This document shows, one piece after another, positions 25,642 through 34,923 of a stretch of 64,000 nucleotides of DNA (position 1 is its first letter; the number at the start of each line of letters is the position of its first letter). This stretch comes from an uncultured Dongia sp. Its GTDB lineage: Bacteria > Pseudomonadota > Alphaproteobacteria > Dongiales > Dongiaceae. The notes beneath the pieces were generated by a model. It ran no database searches and had not been told where the DNA came from. It worked only from the letters and a program-made list of their open reading frames with translations. Location: contig NZ_CAKZGO010000022.1 in the NCBI RefSeq assembly GCF_936916975.1, positions 124,001-188,000 on the forward strand, given 5' to 3'. The position numbers and the translations under genes were made by a program.

Positions 25642-26615
25642 CAGGCGGTCGCAGGTCGCGTCCGCCACAGCGAATAGAGGACACCTGCGGCCAGGATGGC
25701 GAAGGTGACGCCGAGCGACCAGGAGGCCGGGAACTTCTCCCAGCCGAGGAAGTCGGCGACGAAGATCTTCGACCCGATGAAGACCAGCAGGATCGCCAGC
25801 GCCTGTTTGAGATAGGCGAAGCGGTGGAGGATCGCCGCCAGCGCGAAATAGAGCGCGCGCAGGCCCAGGATCGCAAAGATGTTCGAGGTGTAGACCAGAT
25901 AGGGATCGGTGGTGATGGCGAAGATCGCCGGCACCGAATCCACCGCGAACACCACATCGGCAATCTCGATCAGCACCAGCGCCATGAACAGCGGGGTCAC
26001 ATAGCTGACAAGACGCCCGCTTTTGCCGTCCATCTGCCGCACGAAGAAGTTCTGGCCATGCAGCTTCTCCGTCACCTTGAACCGACGTTGCATGAATTTC
26101 AGCACCGGGTTGTCGGCCAGATCCGATTCCTTATCGCCCAGCCACAGCATCTTGATGCCGGTGAGGATGAGGAACGCCGCGAAGATATAGAGCACCCAGT
26201 GGAATTCGCTGACCAAAGCGGCGCCGAAGCCGATCATGACGGCGCGCAAGGCGATGGCGCCCAAGATGCCCCAGAACAGCACGCGGTGCTGATACGCCCG
26301 CGGGATTGCGAAGAAGCTGAAGATGAGGGCGATGACAAAGACGTTGTCGAGGGCGAGGCTTTTTTCGACCACGAAGCCGGTCAGATATTCGACCCCGGCC
26401 TGCGACCCCAATTGCAGCCAGACGAAGCCGCCGAAGCCAAGGCCCAGTACGATATAGACGCTGGAGAGCAACAGGCTCTCGCGAACCCCGATCTCGCGCG
26501 TCTTGCGATGGAGAATACCGAGGTCGAAGGCCAGCAACGTGGCGACAATGCCGATGAAGGCAAGCCACATCCACAGCGGCTGGCCGAGAAAGAGGGTACT
26601 GACAAAAATATCCAT
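25641..26615 (-). CDS. TerC/Alx family integral membrane protein
   Basis: 324 residues from MDIFVSTLFLGQPLWMWLAFIG, with GGGGAG just upstream; the longer frame lacks a ribosome-binding site. About nine membrane helices. Conserved acidic residues in helices are visible in ATLLAFDLGILHRKTREIG, SLALDNVFVIALIFSFF and LIEIADVVFAVDSVPAIFAIT, the TerC signature. Members move manganese or other divalent metals (Alx, MeeF/MeeY). The 237-bp leader holds a small hairpin (ACGATA/TATCGT near 26727-26745) but no recognisable manganese riboswitch. Confidence 0.9.
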   Translation of the reverse strand: MDIFVSTLFLGQPLWMWLAFIGIVATLLAFDLGILHRKTREIGVRESLLLSSVYIVLGLGFGGFVWLQLGSQAGVEYLTGFVVEKSLALDNVFVIALIFSFFAIPRAYQHRVLFWGILGAIALRAVMIGFGAALVSEFHWVLYIFAAFLILTGIKMLWLGDKESDLADNPVLKFMQRRFKVTEKLHGQNFFVRQMDGKSGRLVSYVTPLFMALVLIEIADVVFAVDSVPAIFAITTDPYLVYTSNIFAILGLRALYFALAAILHRFAYLKQALAILLVFIGSKIFVADFLGWEKFPASWSLGVTFAILAAGVLYSLWRTRPATA

Positions 26616-26852
26616 GATGCTCCCCGAATGAAGATGAGGGGCAGCTCGCGGCACAGCATTATCTGGAAATCATCTGGAAAGACGTTCCGGACCCGGCATC
26701 GAGCTCACCCGATGCGGTCCGACATCACGATAAAACGGATATCGTCAGAGGGGCCCGGCCCGCGCTCCCGGAGATGGGGTGGCGGTATCGCAAGATCAAC
26801 CCCGCCCGCACAGAAATTTCTGCGACGGGAGAATCCGTGGCAAACTGCCGCC

Positions 26853-27389
26853 ATGGATGAGATCGAGATCGTTCCCTATGATGCGAACTGGCGGGACCTC
26901 TTTGCCGCCGAGGCGGCCAGGCTGCGGGGTGCTCTGGCGCCGGGCCTGATCATCGGCCTGGAGCATTTCGGCAGCACCGCCGTGCCAGGACTCGCTGCCA
27001 AGCCGATCATCGACATCCTCATCGCCGTCCCCGATCTCGCGCGGGCACGCAGGCAAATGGTCGAGCCGCTGGCGGAACTCGGCTATGCCTTCTGGGCGGA
27101 CAATCCAAAGACCGACCGGCTGTTTTTTGTGAAAGGTCTGCCGCCCGCCGGCACAGGCCGCACCCATCACATCCATATTGCCGAACCGGATGCGGAACCC
27201 TGGCGTCGATTGCCCTTCCGCGACTATCTCCGCGCGCATCCGTTGGACGCGCGGCGCTATGAGCAACTGAAGCGCGAGCTCGCCGTCCGATATGCCACGG
27301 ATCGCGAGGCCTATACTGCCGCCAAGGAAGACTTCATCTGCGAAATTCTCGCCAAGGCAATCGTGACGGATTCGTCATCAAAGTCATAA
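26853..27389 (+). CDS. GrpB family protein (UPF0157)
   Basis: 178 residues from MDEIEIVPYDANWRDLF. Hallmarks are IGLEHFGSTAVPGLAAKPIIDILIAV near residue 35 and RTHHIHIAEPDAEPWRRLPFRDYLRAHP, matching the nucleotidyltransferase-like GrpB fold. The biochemical role of the family is unsettled. The same frame stays open far upstream, antisense to terC, but that part has no family resemblance. Confidence 0.9.
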   Translation: MDEIEIVPYDANWRDLFAAEAARLRGALAPGLIIGLEHFGSTAVPGLAAKPIIDILIAVPDLARARRQMVEPLAELGYAFWADNPKTDRLFFVKGLPPAGTGRTHHIHIAEPDAEPWRRLPFRDYLRAHPLDARRYEQLKRELAVRYATDREAYTAAKEDFICEILAKAIVTDSSSKS

Positions 27390-27468
27390 CGTTCTGTCAT
27401 GGTCGGTTGGCAATTCTTGCGCCCCGATAGCGATGTCGCTCGCTTGCTCAGCTAACATGGAGTTCCCG

Positions 27469-29046
27469 ATGGCCTTCCGCGTGATCGAAAACCGTCTCTC
27501 CCGCCGCCATTTCTTGCGCAGTACGGCGGCGGCCGGCCTGATCACCGCCGGCAGCCTTGCCTCTCCGCGCCTCAGCCGTGCGGCACAGCGACCGGTCATC
27601 ACCCACGGCGTCCAATCAGGCGATGTCGGCATGGATCACGGTGTCCTGTGGTCGCGCACCGACCGTCCCGCCAACGCGATCTACGAATGGGCGACGACGG
27701 AGAGCTTCCGCGACGTGCGGCACCTGCCCAAGGTGGCAGCGCTGCCGGAATCGGATTTCACCGCCAAGATCCTGGCGACACATCTGCCGCCGGATCAGGA
27801 AATTTTCTACCGCGTGCGGTTCCAGGACCTCGCCGATTCCGGCGTCGACAGCGAACCCGTCATCGGGCATTTCCGCACAGCACCCCGCGGCAAACGCGAT
27901 GTCTCCTTCGTCTGGTCGGGCGACACGGTGGGGCAGGGCTGGGGCATCGATGTGGATCGCGGCGGCATGAAGGGCTATGCCACGATGCTCAAGCATGAGC
28001 CCGACTTCTTCATCCATTCCGGCGACAACGTCTATGCCGATGGCCCGCTCGTGCCGGAAATCCTGCTCGCCGACGGCACCAAATGGAAAAACCTGGTGAC
28101 GCCGGAAAAATCCAAGGTGGCAGAGACGCTCGACGAATTCCGCGGCCAGTATAAATACAACTTCATGGATGAGAATGTGCGGGCGATGTACGCGCAGGTT
28201 CCCGTGCTCACGCAATGGGACGACCATGAAGTGACCAATAATTGGTCGGATTCAAAAGTCCTGCCCGATGCCTATCAGGAAAAATCGATCGCCCTGCTCG
28301 GCGCAAGAGCTGCGCGCGCGTTCCACGAATACATGCCGATCGCGACCGTGGCGGACGAGCCCAACCGCGTCTACCGCAAGATCGCCTATGGCCCGCTCCT
28401 TGATGTGTTCATGATCGACATGCGCGCCTATCGCGGCCCCAACGGCGACAATCTGGAAAGCCGCACGGACGCCACAAGCGCTTTCCTCGGCACCGATCAA
28501 CTGAACTGGCTGAAGCGGGAATTGGCGCTATCGACAGCGACGTGGAAAGTGATCGCCGCCGACATGCCGCTCTCCCTGCTGGTCTGGAACAACGCCGCCG
28601 ACAAGAAGGGCTTCGAGGGCATCTCGAACAACGAGTCCGGCACACCGCTCGGCCGCGAGCTGGAATTTGCCAATCTGCTGCGCTTCATGAAGTCGGCCAA
28701 GGTGCGGAACACGGTCTGGCTGACGGCCGATGTGCATTATACCGCAGCACACTATTACGATCCCAGCCAGGCCGCCTTCCAGGATTTCGACCCGTTCTGG
28801 GAGTTCGTCTCCGGCCCCATCCATGCCGGCAGCTTCGGTCCCAATGAGATCGACAAGACCTTCGGGCCGCAGGTGAAATTCGTGAAGGCCCCGGAGCCGG
28901 GCCAAGAGAAAGTGGGTCCCGCCGCCGGCCTGCAATTCTTCGGTCATGTGAAGATTGCCGCCGACAGCGGGATCATGACAGTCACGTTGCGCGACACCGC
29001 CGACAACGCCCTCTGGTCGATTGACCTGCCGCCGCAGGGGGCATGA
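27469..29046 (+). CDS. phoD: Alkaline phosphatase D (PhoD family), TAT-exported
   Basis: 525 residues from MAFRVIENRLSRRHFLRS, with a GGAG site seven bases upstream; starts at 27433 or 27457 are possible. The signal peptide carries the twin-arginine motif SRRHFLRS and ends near LSRAA. The PhoD N-terminal domain follows (VITHGVQSGDV), then the metallophosphatase motifs VWSGDTVG, HSGDNVYADG, WDDHEVTNNW and LTADVHYTAAHYYDP. It should act in the periplasm as a Ca/Fe-dependent phosphodiesterase/monoesterase to gain phosphate. No Pho box was identified. Confidence 0.93.
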   Translation: MAFRVIENRLSRRHFLRSTAAAGLITAGSLASPRLSRAAQRPVITHGVQSGDVGMDHGVLWSRTDRPANAIYEWATTESFRDVRHLPKVAALPESDFTAKILATHLPPDQEIFYRVRFQDLADSGVDSEPVIGHFRTAPRGKRDVSFVWSGDTVGQGWGIDVDRGGMKGYATMLKHEPDFFIHSGDNVYADGPLVPEILLADGTKWKNLVTPEKSKVAETLDEFRGQYKYNFMDENVRAMYAQVPVLTQWDDHEVTNNWSDSKVLPDAYQEKSIALLGARAARAFHEYMPIATVADEPNRVYRKIAYGPLLDVFMIDMRAYRGPNGDNLESRTDATSAFLGTDQLNWLKRELALSTATWKVIAADMPLSLLVWNNAADKKGFEGISNNESGTPLGRELEFANLLRFMKSAKVRNTVWLTADVHYTAAHYYDPSQAAFQDFDPFWEFVSGPIHAGSFGPNEIDKTFGPQVKFVKAPEPGQEKVGPAAGLQFFGHVKIAADSGIMTVTLRDTADNALWSIDLPPQGA

Positions 29047-29062
29047 CGCGACGCCAGCGGCG

Positions 29063-29605
29063 TCAATCGGTGGCGTCACCCGCTTGCGGCGCGCGCTTGC
29101 GACCCGTGACCATGGCCCGCACCAGGTTCTCCTGGTGGCGGAAGCCGGCCATGATCACGCCGCCCACATGCAGGATGACGAGGGCGAGCAAGACATTGGC
29201 CAGCGCTTCATGGATCTCCTCGACCCAATCGACGCCCCAAAAGGCATCGGTCGTGTAGAGCCAGCCGGTCAGGCATAACCCCGCCATGCAGCTGATGAGC
29301 GCCAGGATCATCAGGCCGCCGGCCGGATTGTGGCCGAGATAGCGGCGTTCGCGCCCCGTCACGATATCGCGGAGATAGGCGGCAGCGGTCAGTGGTGATC
29401 GCACGAACTGCGTGAACCTGGCATAGCGCGAACCCACCAGGCCCCAGACCAGCCGGAAGGCGATCAATGCCCCCGCGCTATAGCCGGCCCATTCATGCAG
29501 ATCGCCCCATTCCTCGGCGCTGAGCCAGGCAATCGCAAAGCTGGCTACCAGACTCCAATGGAACACGCGCACCAGCGGATCCCAGATCTTGACCGTCGCC
29601 GCCAT
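29063..29605 (-). CDS. Cytochrome b561 family membrane protein
   Basis: 180 residues from MAATVKIWDPLVRVFHWSLV. Four helices with candidate heme-ligand histidines in RVFHWSL, DLHEWAGYSAG, VEEIHEAL and VILHVGGV. Such proteins move electrons between the quinone pool or periplasmic partners. It lies 10 bp downstream of the PepSY protein gene, and the divergent two-component system is next, so the four genes look like one regulated module. Confidence 0.88.
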   Translation of the reverse strand: MAATVKIWDPLVRVFHWSLVASFAIAWLSAEEWGDLHEWAGYSAGALIAFRLVWGLVGSRYARFTQFVRSPLTAAAYLRDIVTGRERRYLGHNPAGGLMILALISCMAGLCLTGWLYTTDAFWGVDWVEEIHEALANVLLALVILHVGGVIMAGFRHQENLVRAMVTGRKRAPQAGDATD

Positions 29606-29615
29606 GATCCGGTTC

Positions 29616-29876
29616 CTACTTCGACTTGACGACGACGAAGGTCTTCGGATCGAAATAGCTTTCCATCCGAGCGCCCGTGGCATCGGTGCCGTAGACTTCG
29701 TAGCAGCCTTCGTCGATCTTCACTTTCTTGATCGTCCAGCCTTCGGCTTCAAGCTTCTGCTGCAGGACTTCCTTCGGCTGCCATTCGGCTTGCGGAACGT
29801 TGCACATGTCTTCGGCGGCGGCCGTGCCGATACCGAAGGTGGCCAGAAGGGCGGCGGAAAGGAACAGGCGTTTCAT
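29616..29876 (-). CDS. Secreted PepSY-domain protein
   Basis: 86 residues. A signal peptide, MKRLFLSAALLATFGIGTAAA, precedes a single PepSY-like unit: QKLEAEGWTIKKVKIDEGCYEVYGTDATGARMESYFDP. Two cysteines (in EDMCNV and DEGCYEV) could form a disulfide. Similar small PepSY proteins often sit with cytochrome b561 and OmpR/histidine-kinase pairs. A periplasmic role, such as metal or envelope sensing, is plausible but unproven. Confidence 0.85.
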   Translation of the reverse strand: MKRLFLSAALLATFGIGTAAAEDMCNVPQAEWQPKEVLQQKLEAEGWTIKKVKIDEGCYEVYGTDATGARMESYFDPKTFVVVKSK

Positions 29877-29950
29877 GGTAGACCTCGATGTATGGTTGCG
29901 TTGGGGGTGGTTGCTGCCAGCGGGTTGCCGACGGCCGAACCATCGGCCTC

Positions 29951-29996
29951 CAAGCTGAAGCCAGGCTGACGGCGCCGACAAAAGTTGTTCAGCTTG
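29951..29996. promoter_or_regulatory. 9-bp inverted repeat between the PepSY gene and the response regulator
   Basis: CAAGCTGAA (29951-29959) and TTCAGCTTG (29988-29996) are exact reverse complements, 28 bp apart, midway in the divergent promoter region. They could be two half-sites for the adjacent response regulator, acting on both transcription units. Confidence 0.5.
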
Positions 29997-30045
29997 GCGT
30001 AAGGTAGGACCTTGAGGATGCAGGCCTATCAAGGAGCCCGGAACG

Positions 30046-30705
30046 ATGCGTGTCTTGCTGATTGAAGACGAACCCGGCCTGGGGCAGGCGGTCCAGGAGC
30101 ACATCGCCGCCGCCGGCCATGCGGTCGATTGGGTGCTGCGGCTCGATGACGCAGAAGCCTCGCTGCGCGCCGTCGATTATGGCCTGGTGCTGCTCGACCT
30201 TCATCTGCCGGATGGTGCCGGGCTCGATCTGCTGCGCACCCTGCGGCGGCGCGGCGATGCGCGGCCGGTTATCATTCTCACCGCCCGCGACCAGATACGC
30301 GACCGCATCGACGGGCTCAACGCGGGCGCCGATGACTATCTCGTGAAACCCTTCGACCTTGATGAATTGCGGGCAAGAGTGGCCGCGGTGGCGCGCCGCT
30401 ATGCCGGTAATCCCAACCCGATCGTCCGTCTCGGTACGCTCGACATCGATCAGGCGAACCGGCAGATCTCGCAGGCCGGCAAGCGCATCGATCTCACCGG
30501 CCGCGAATGGGCGATCCTTGAGCAGTTGCTGCGCCGGCCGAACGGCATCGTCACCAAGGAACAGCTGGAGGAAGCGCTGTATCCCTTTGGCGCCGAGATC
30601 GAGAGCAACACCATCGAGGTCCATGTCAGCCGCCTGCGCAAAAAGCTGGGGCGAGATTTCGTCACGACGTTGCGCGGCATGGGCTACCGGCTGGAACAGG
30701 CATGA
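30046..30705 (+). CDS. OmpR-family response regulator (QseB-like)
   Basis: 219 residues. The receiver domain has the acidic pocket IEDEP, phosphoacceptor Asp51 in VLLDLHLPDG, and the switch Lys in LVKPFD. The C-terminal winged helix is visible in LTGREWAILEQLLRRPNGIVTKEQLEEALY and NTIEVHVSRLRKKLGRDFVTTLRGMGYRL. Its stop overlaps the kinase start by 4 bp. It probably controls the divergent PepSY/cytochrome b561 genes. Confidence 0.94.
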   Translation: MRVLLIEDEPGLGQAVQEHIAAAGHAVDWVLRLDDAEASLRAVDYGLVLLDLHLPDGAGLDLLRTLRRRGDARPVIILTARDQIRDRIDGLNAGADDYLVKPFDLDELRARVAAVARRYAGNPNPIVRLGTLDIDQANRQISQAGKRIDLTGREWAILEQLLRRPNGIVTKEQLEEALYPFGAEIESNTIEVHVSRLRKKLGRDFVTTLRGMGYRLEQA

Positions 30706-32030
30706 AAGAATCCTGGAGTCTCGCGCGGCGGCTGGTTCTGGCCCTCACCCTGGGCCTCGGCGTGCTGTGGCTGGGCGCAGTGGCGGTCTCCGCCCTCGTG
30801 ACCATGCACGAGCTCAACGAGGTGTTCGACAGCGCGCTCCAGGAAACAGCGCAGCGCCTGCTGCCGCTGGCGACGGACGATCTCGAGGAACTTGCCGAGG
30901 ATGATGATCGGGCCATCGGTGGCACGGTCGCCGGGCACCGCGAGTATCTGATCTATCAGGTCCGTGACGCCGCGGGGCGCGTCATCCTGCGATCCCATGA
31001 TGCGCCGCTGGCGGCTTTCCCGATTCCACTCGTCCATGGATTCAGCGACATGGACGGGCGGCGTTTCTATACCGAGGTGGCGCTGGAAAACGGCTTCGCG
31101 ATTCAGGTCGCGGAAAAGGCCGGCCACCGGGCGGAGGCGCTGTTGGACACCCTGATCTGGCTGGCCTCACCACTCTTGCTGCTGCTGCCCCTGGCAGGCA
31201 GCATCATCTATTGGACCGTTGGCCGCACTGTCCGGCCGATCCGCGCGGTGCGGGAAGCCATCCGTGCGCGCGGTGGATCTAATCTGGCGGTCATTTCCGA
31301 TGCCGGATTGCCCTCGGAACTGGCGCCGATCGTCAAGGATGTGAACCGCTTGCTGGAACGCCTCGGCCGCGCGCTGGAGGCCGAGCGCGCCTTTGCCGCC
31401 AACAGCGCCCATGAATTGCGCACCCCGGTCGCCACTGCCTTGGCGCAGATCCAGCGGCTGGGCGCGGAACTGGAGGGCACACCGCATCAGGCGCGGCTGC
31501 AGCAGATCACCACTGCCATGCGTCGGCTTGGGCATCTGGTGGAAAAGTTGCTGCAATTGTCGCGGGCCGAAAGCGGCATCGCCATGTCGGAAGAACGCAG
31601 CGACCTCGCACCCGTCATGCGCCTGGTGCTGGACGAAATCGGGCGCCAGACGCCGTTTGCGGGGCGGATCGACTTCGACATGCCGCCCGCGATCCCTCTC
31701 ATGGCAGCCATCGACATCGACGCCTTTGCGATCGTGTTCCGCAACCTTGTTGAAAATGCCCTGCTGCATGGCGCAGCGACCGTACCGGTGCGGATCTTCG
31801 TCGATGCGGACCAGCATATTCATGTCGTCAATCGCGGGCCGGCGGTGCCGGCACCGGCAATCCCGCATCTGACCGACCGCTTCACCCGCGGTACCAGCGG
31901 CGCGCCGGGTTCCGGCCTCGGTCTTGCCATCGCCGACACGATCCTGCGGCAGGCAGGCGGCGCATTGGAACTGCACTCGCCCGCCCAGGGCCATGATGAC
32001 GGCTTCGAGGCGGTCATCATTCTTGGCTAG
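30702..32030 (+). CDS. Sensor histidine kinase (QseC-like)
   Basis: 442 residues. Membrane helices at about residues 10-30 and 150-173 flank a periplasmic sensor of about 120 residues. A HAMP-like linker (VGRTVRPIRAVREAI) leads to the H-box HELRTPVATALAQIQ with His238, an N-box FRNLVENALLHG, and G-box GSGLGLAIADTILRQ. It phosphorylates the upstream regulator. The periplasmic ligand is unknown; the small PepSY protein might be part of the sensing route. Confidence 0.93.
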   Translation: MKESWSLARRLVLALTLGLGVLWLGAVAVSALVTMHELNEVFDSALQETAQRLLPLATDDLEELAEDDDRAIGGTVAGHREYLIYQVRDAAGRVILRSHDAPLAAFPIPLVHGFSDMDGRRFYTEVALENGFAIQVAEKAGHRAEALLDTLIWLASPLLLLLPLAGSIIYWTVGRTVRPIRAVREAIRARGGSNLAVISDAGLPSELAPIVKDVNRLLERLGRALEAERAFAANSAHELRTPVATALAQIQRLGAELEGTPHQARLQQITTAMRRLGHLVEKLLQLSRAESGIAMSEERSDLAPVMRLVLDEIGRQTPFAGRIDFDMPPAIPLMAAIDIDAFAIVFRNLVENALLHGAATVPVRIFVDADQHIHVVNRGPAVPAPAIPHLTDRFTRGTSGAPGSGLGLAIADTILRQAGGALELHSPAQGHDDGFEAVIILG

Positions 32031-32042
32031 ATACCGCCCAAG

Positions 32043-32348
32043 CTAGCTCAGCACCGGCCGCATGAAGCTGCGCTCATAGCTCACGATGCTGCGGTTGCGC
32101 TTCTCCAGGTCGAGCGCCGCCTGGCATCCGGCATCTGTCACCATACGCTGGCGATAATCCTCATAGGCGGCGAAGCTCGGGAAGCTGAACAGTGCCACGG
32201 CGATGTTGTTGGCCCCTTCGCTCGGCAGGAAATAGCCGTGATGGGTGCCGCCCATGCGGTTCACCAACGGAATCCACAGGCGGGCATATTCCTCGAACTC
32301 GGCAAGCTTGTAGGGATCGAGCACGTATTTGAGATGGCAGGTGATCAA
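32043..32348 (-). CDS. NIPSNAP family protein
   Basis: 101 residues, one ferredoxin-like NIPSNAP unit: MITCHLKYVLDPYKLAEFEEYARLW, then HHGYFLPSEGANNIAVALFSFPSFAAYEDYRQRM. Members are small dimeric alpha-beta barrel proteins without a settled reaction. It is 32 bp downstream of the LysR regulator on the same strand and ends 12 bp from the convergent kinase gene. Confidence 0.88.
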   Translation of the reverse strand: MITCHLKYVLDPYKLAEFEEYARLWIPLVNRMGGTHHGYFLPSEGANNIAVALFSFPSFAAYEDYRQRMVTDAGCQAALDLEKRNRSIVSYERSFMRPVLS

Positions 32349-32380
32349 GACTGGCTCCTTTTCGAGATGAGGCGTGAAGT

Positions 32381-33238
32381 TCAGATCCGTTGCATCAAAT
32401 CGCGACGCAGAAACTCGTTCAGCCTGTCGACCGCGGCATTGGCCGAGGCCGGGTTGCGCAGGATGCCGATTTCGAGATCTTGCAAGGGCGGCAATCCTTC
32501 ATCCTCGCCGATGACGCGCAAGGTCGGCGGCACGCTGCATTGCGCGAGCCCCGCGACCGCGAGCCCAGCCTGGACCACGGCGACGAGCCCGAGCAGGCTG
32601 GCGCTCGAATAGGTGCAGCGATAGGCGATGTCGGCCTCGCCCAAGGCGTGGAGCACATTGGTGCGGGCGACGCAGCCCGGCTCGAACAGGGCGATCGGCA
32701 GGGGATCGCTCTCCCAGGCGACATGCTGCGGGGACGCCACCCAGATGAACCGCTCTCGCCGCAGAACCTCGAGCGGTTGTGACGGCAGGCGCGAGACGAT
32801 GGCAAGGTCGATCCGCCCTTCCTGCATGGTCTTCACCAGCGCACTCGATTGCTCGCAGATGAGTTCCACCGTCACGAAGGGGTGTTCCGCCGCGAAGCGC
32901 GACAGCACCGGCGGCAGCAGGAAGGCGGCGTAATCGTCCGGCACGCCAAGGCGGACGCTGCCGGCAGCCTCTGGCTGCGTGACACTGGCCCAGGCCTCGT
33001 CCGACAGTTTGAGGAGCCTACGGGCATAGATCAGGAAGCTCTCACCGGCCTGGGTCGGCGTGACCGCGCGCGGCGTGCGGGTCAGGAGCTGCTTGCCCAC
33101 CGATTGTTCCAATCGCTGCATCTGCATGCTGATGGCCGATTGGCTGCGCCCGATCTGCGGTGCCGCATGCGAAATGCTGCCGCCCTCGACGACGGCGACA
33201 AAGCTGCGGAGAAGGTCAAGATCAAGGGGTGTTGGCAT
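32381..33238 (-). CDS. LysR family transcriptional regulator
   Basis: 285 residues. The N-terminal winged helix is DLDLLRSFVAVVEGGSISHAAPQIGRSQSAISMQMQRLEQSVG, followed by GVPDDYAAFLLPPVLSRFAAEHPFVTVEL of the effector domain. It is divergent from the DMT exporter with a 104-bp intergenic region, so it most likely controls that gene, itself and the NIPSNAP gene. Confidence 0.93.
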   Translation of the reverse strand: MPTPLDLDLLRSFVAVVEGGSISHAAPQIGRSQSAISMQMQRLEQSVGKQLLTRTPRAVTPTQAGESFLIYARRLLKLSDEAWASVTQPEAAGSVRLGVPDDYAAFLLPPVLSRFAAEHPFVTVELICEQSSALVKTMQEGRIDLAIVSRLPSQPLEVLRRERFIWVASPQHVAWESDPLPIALFEPGCVARTNVLHALGEADIAYRCTYSSASLLGLVAVVQAGLAVAGLAQCSVPPTLRVIGEDEGLPPLQDLEIGILRNPASANAAVDRLNEFLRRDLMQRI

Positions 33239-33342
33239 ATCACTATCAATTTATCAGATGAGAATACTCAAATCTATTCGTTTTACTGAACCTTGGAAGG
33301 GCGGCTAGCTGGTGTCGTAGCGTCTTATGAACGGTCATCGGC

Positions 33343-34260
33343 ATGACAACGTCATCCTCCACGGGAAACCGGTTTCCGGCCGCCAGCCTCGGCATCGCCA
33401 TGGCGATCATCGGCACGGTCGGCGCCTTCGCCACGGAATCGAAACTCGATCCGGTCACGATCGTGTTCTGGCGCTGTGTCTTCGGCACGCTGTTCCTGGG
33501 CGCCTGGTGTGCCTTGCGCGGCTATTTGCGCTGGCACGCTCTCTCCATCGCGAAGCTCGGGCTTGCGGCGCTCGGCGGCATCTGCATGGTGCTGAGCTGG
33601 ACGGCGTTCTTCGCGGGCTTTTCGATGACATCGATCGCGACGACGACGATCGTCTATCATATCCAGCCATTCTTCGTGGTGCTCATCGGCGCGGTGATTC
33701 TCAAGGAACGCATCACCCTCGACCAGATCATGTGGATGGCGGCTGCCTTCCTTGGCGTCGTGCTGGCCTCCGGCCTCGTCCTCTCACCCGGCCCGCTCAC
33801 CAGCACCTGGGCACAGGGAATCGTCATGTCGCTGGGGGCGGCACTGCTCTATGCGATTGCGACAATTCTCGCCAAAGGCCTTGGCGATCAGCGCCCGGAA
33901 CTGACCGCCCTCTGCCAGACAATCACGGGATGCATGATGCTGGCTCCGTTTGCGGATTTTGCCCAAGCTGTGCCGGCCGCATCATGGCACTGGCTGATCG
34001 GCATCGGCGTGCTCCATACGGGCATCGCCTATGTCCTCATCTATTCAGCCTATCCGCGCCTCTCAACGCCGATGATCGGCGTGCTCACCTTCATCTATCC
34101 GCTGGTTGCCATCCTCGTCGACTGGGCGATCTACGATCATCCGCTGGGCTGGGCGCAGGCAATCGGCATGGTACTCATTGCTACCGGGACATTGGCCGTC
34201 CGCCTCGGCTGGCGCTTACCATCGCGTACGGCGCCGGCGTCACGCGCCAGATGGCAATGA
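33343..34260 (+). CDS. DMT superfamily transporter (EamA)
   Basis: 305 residues, about ten membrane helices in two EamA repeats. The helix-3/4 segment TAFFAGFSMTSIATTTIVYHIQPFFVVLIGAVILKERIT is the usual EamA motif, repeated as GIAYVLIYSAYPRLSTPMIGVLTFIYPLVAILVDWAIYDHPLG in the second half. It probably exports a small metabolite such as an amino acid. The divergent LysR gene supports ligand-controlled export. Confidence 0.9.
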   Translation: MTTSSSTGNRFPAASLGIAMAIIGTVGAFATESKLDPVTIVFWRCVFGTLFLGAWCALRGYLRWHALSIAKLGLAALGGICMVLSWTAFFAGFSMTSIATTTIVYHIQPFFVVLIGAVILKERITLDQIMWMAAAFLGVVLASGLVLSPGPLTSTWAQGIVMSLGAALLYAIATILAKGLGDQRPELTALCQTITGCMMLAPFADFAQAVPAASWHWLIGIGVLHTGIAYVLIYSAYPRLSTPMIGVLTFIYPLVAILVDWAIYDHPLGWAQAIGMVLIATGTLAVRLGWRLPSRTAPASRARWQ

Positions 34261-34323
34261 GGAAACGCATGCCAGCAGAACGCTGCGGCATGTGAACCGT
34301 TCCGTTGGTGGATTGAAGGGGAG

Positions 34324-34773
34324 CTAGGCCTGGCCGCTGCCGCGCTCGGGCGGCCATGAACCGCTGCTGCCGGGCTGGTGCACCCGGTCGCTTACCTGCG
34401 CATCAAGATGGGCGATGCGTTGATAGAGCTCGAGGCTGCGCGCCATCAGTTTCTGGAAGTCCGGCGGCATCGCGCGCATGTCGTCCGTGGTGTCGCGGCC
34501 GCACAGATGATGACCCCCTAAGCGCCGCTCCGGCGACAGGGCTTCATCCAAGGTCAGTTCCCCGGTGAGGACCGCGCGGTGCGTCAGCAGCCAGGCCAGC
34601 GCCTCGGTAAGGCGGGAGACCAATCGCATGGTTTCGACCGAACTCGCCAGCCCCTGGTCGATCGAGAGTGCCCGCGTATCCGTCTCGGCGCGGTCGCTCA
34701 GATAGCGGCGCGCATCGACCAGCAGGCCCATCGTCTCCGACATGGTGCGGTCATAAAACTCGATCGTGGCCAT
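34324..34773 (-). CDS. DUF1465 family protein (RcdA-like)
   Basis: 149 residues. The helical core FYDRTMSETMGLLVDARRYLS, SSVETMRLVSRLTEALAWLLTHRAVLTGELT matches DUF1465, an alphaproteobacteria-specific family that, as I recall, includes RcdA, an adaptor for ClpXP-dependent CtrA degradation in Caulobacter. Whether this copy is a true RcdA or a paralogue cannot be decided. The C-terminal 20 residues are Ser/Gly/Pro-rich and probably disordered. Confidence 0.8.
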   Translation of the reverse strand: MATIEFYDRTMSETMGLLVDARRYLSDRAETDTRALSIDQGLASSVETMRLVSRLTEALAWLLTHRAVLTGELTLDEALSPERRLGGHHLCGRDTTDDMRAMPPDFQKLMARSLELYQRIAHLDAQVSDRVHQPGSSGSWPPERGSGQA

Positions 34774-34923
34774 CGATCGTCTACTCCGTGACAGCGCCGG
34801 AAATCCGGGCGCCCAAAATTACCTAACACCGCACCCGCCGGAATTGCCCCCGCAATCAGAGCATGGGTGGGTCCCACCGTTAACAGACATTCCAACCAGT
34901 TAAGAAAAAGTGATGATCCGGGC

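Noticed and set aside
26616-26852. Manganese (yybP-ykoY) riboswitch in front of terC
   Set aside because: TerC genes often have one, but I could not find the conserved paired loops on the minus strand; only a 6-bp hairpin and a duplicated ATCTGGAAA are present.
25227-27389. A 720-codon open frame on the plus strand running from rpmE through terC to the grpB end
   Set aside because: Only its last 178 codons resemble a family (GrpB). The remainder is antisense to terC with a biased, low-complexity composition typical of shadow frames in GC-rich DNA.
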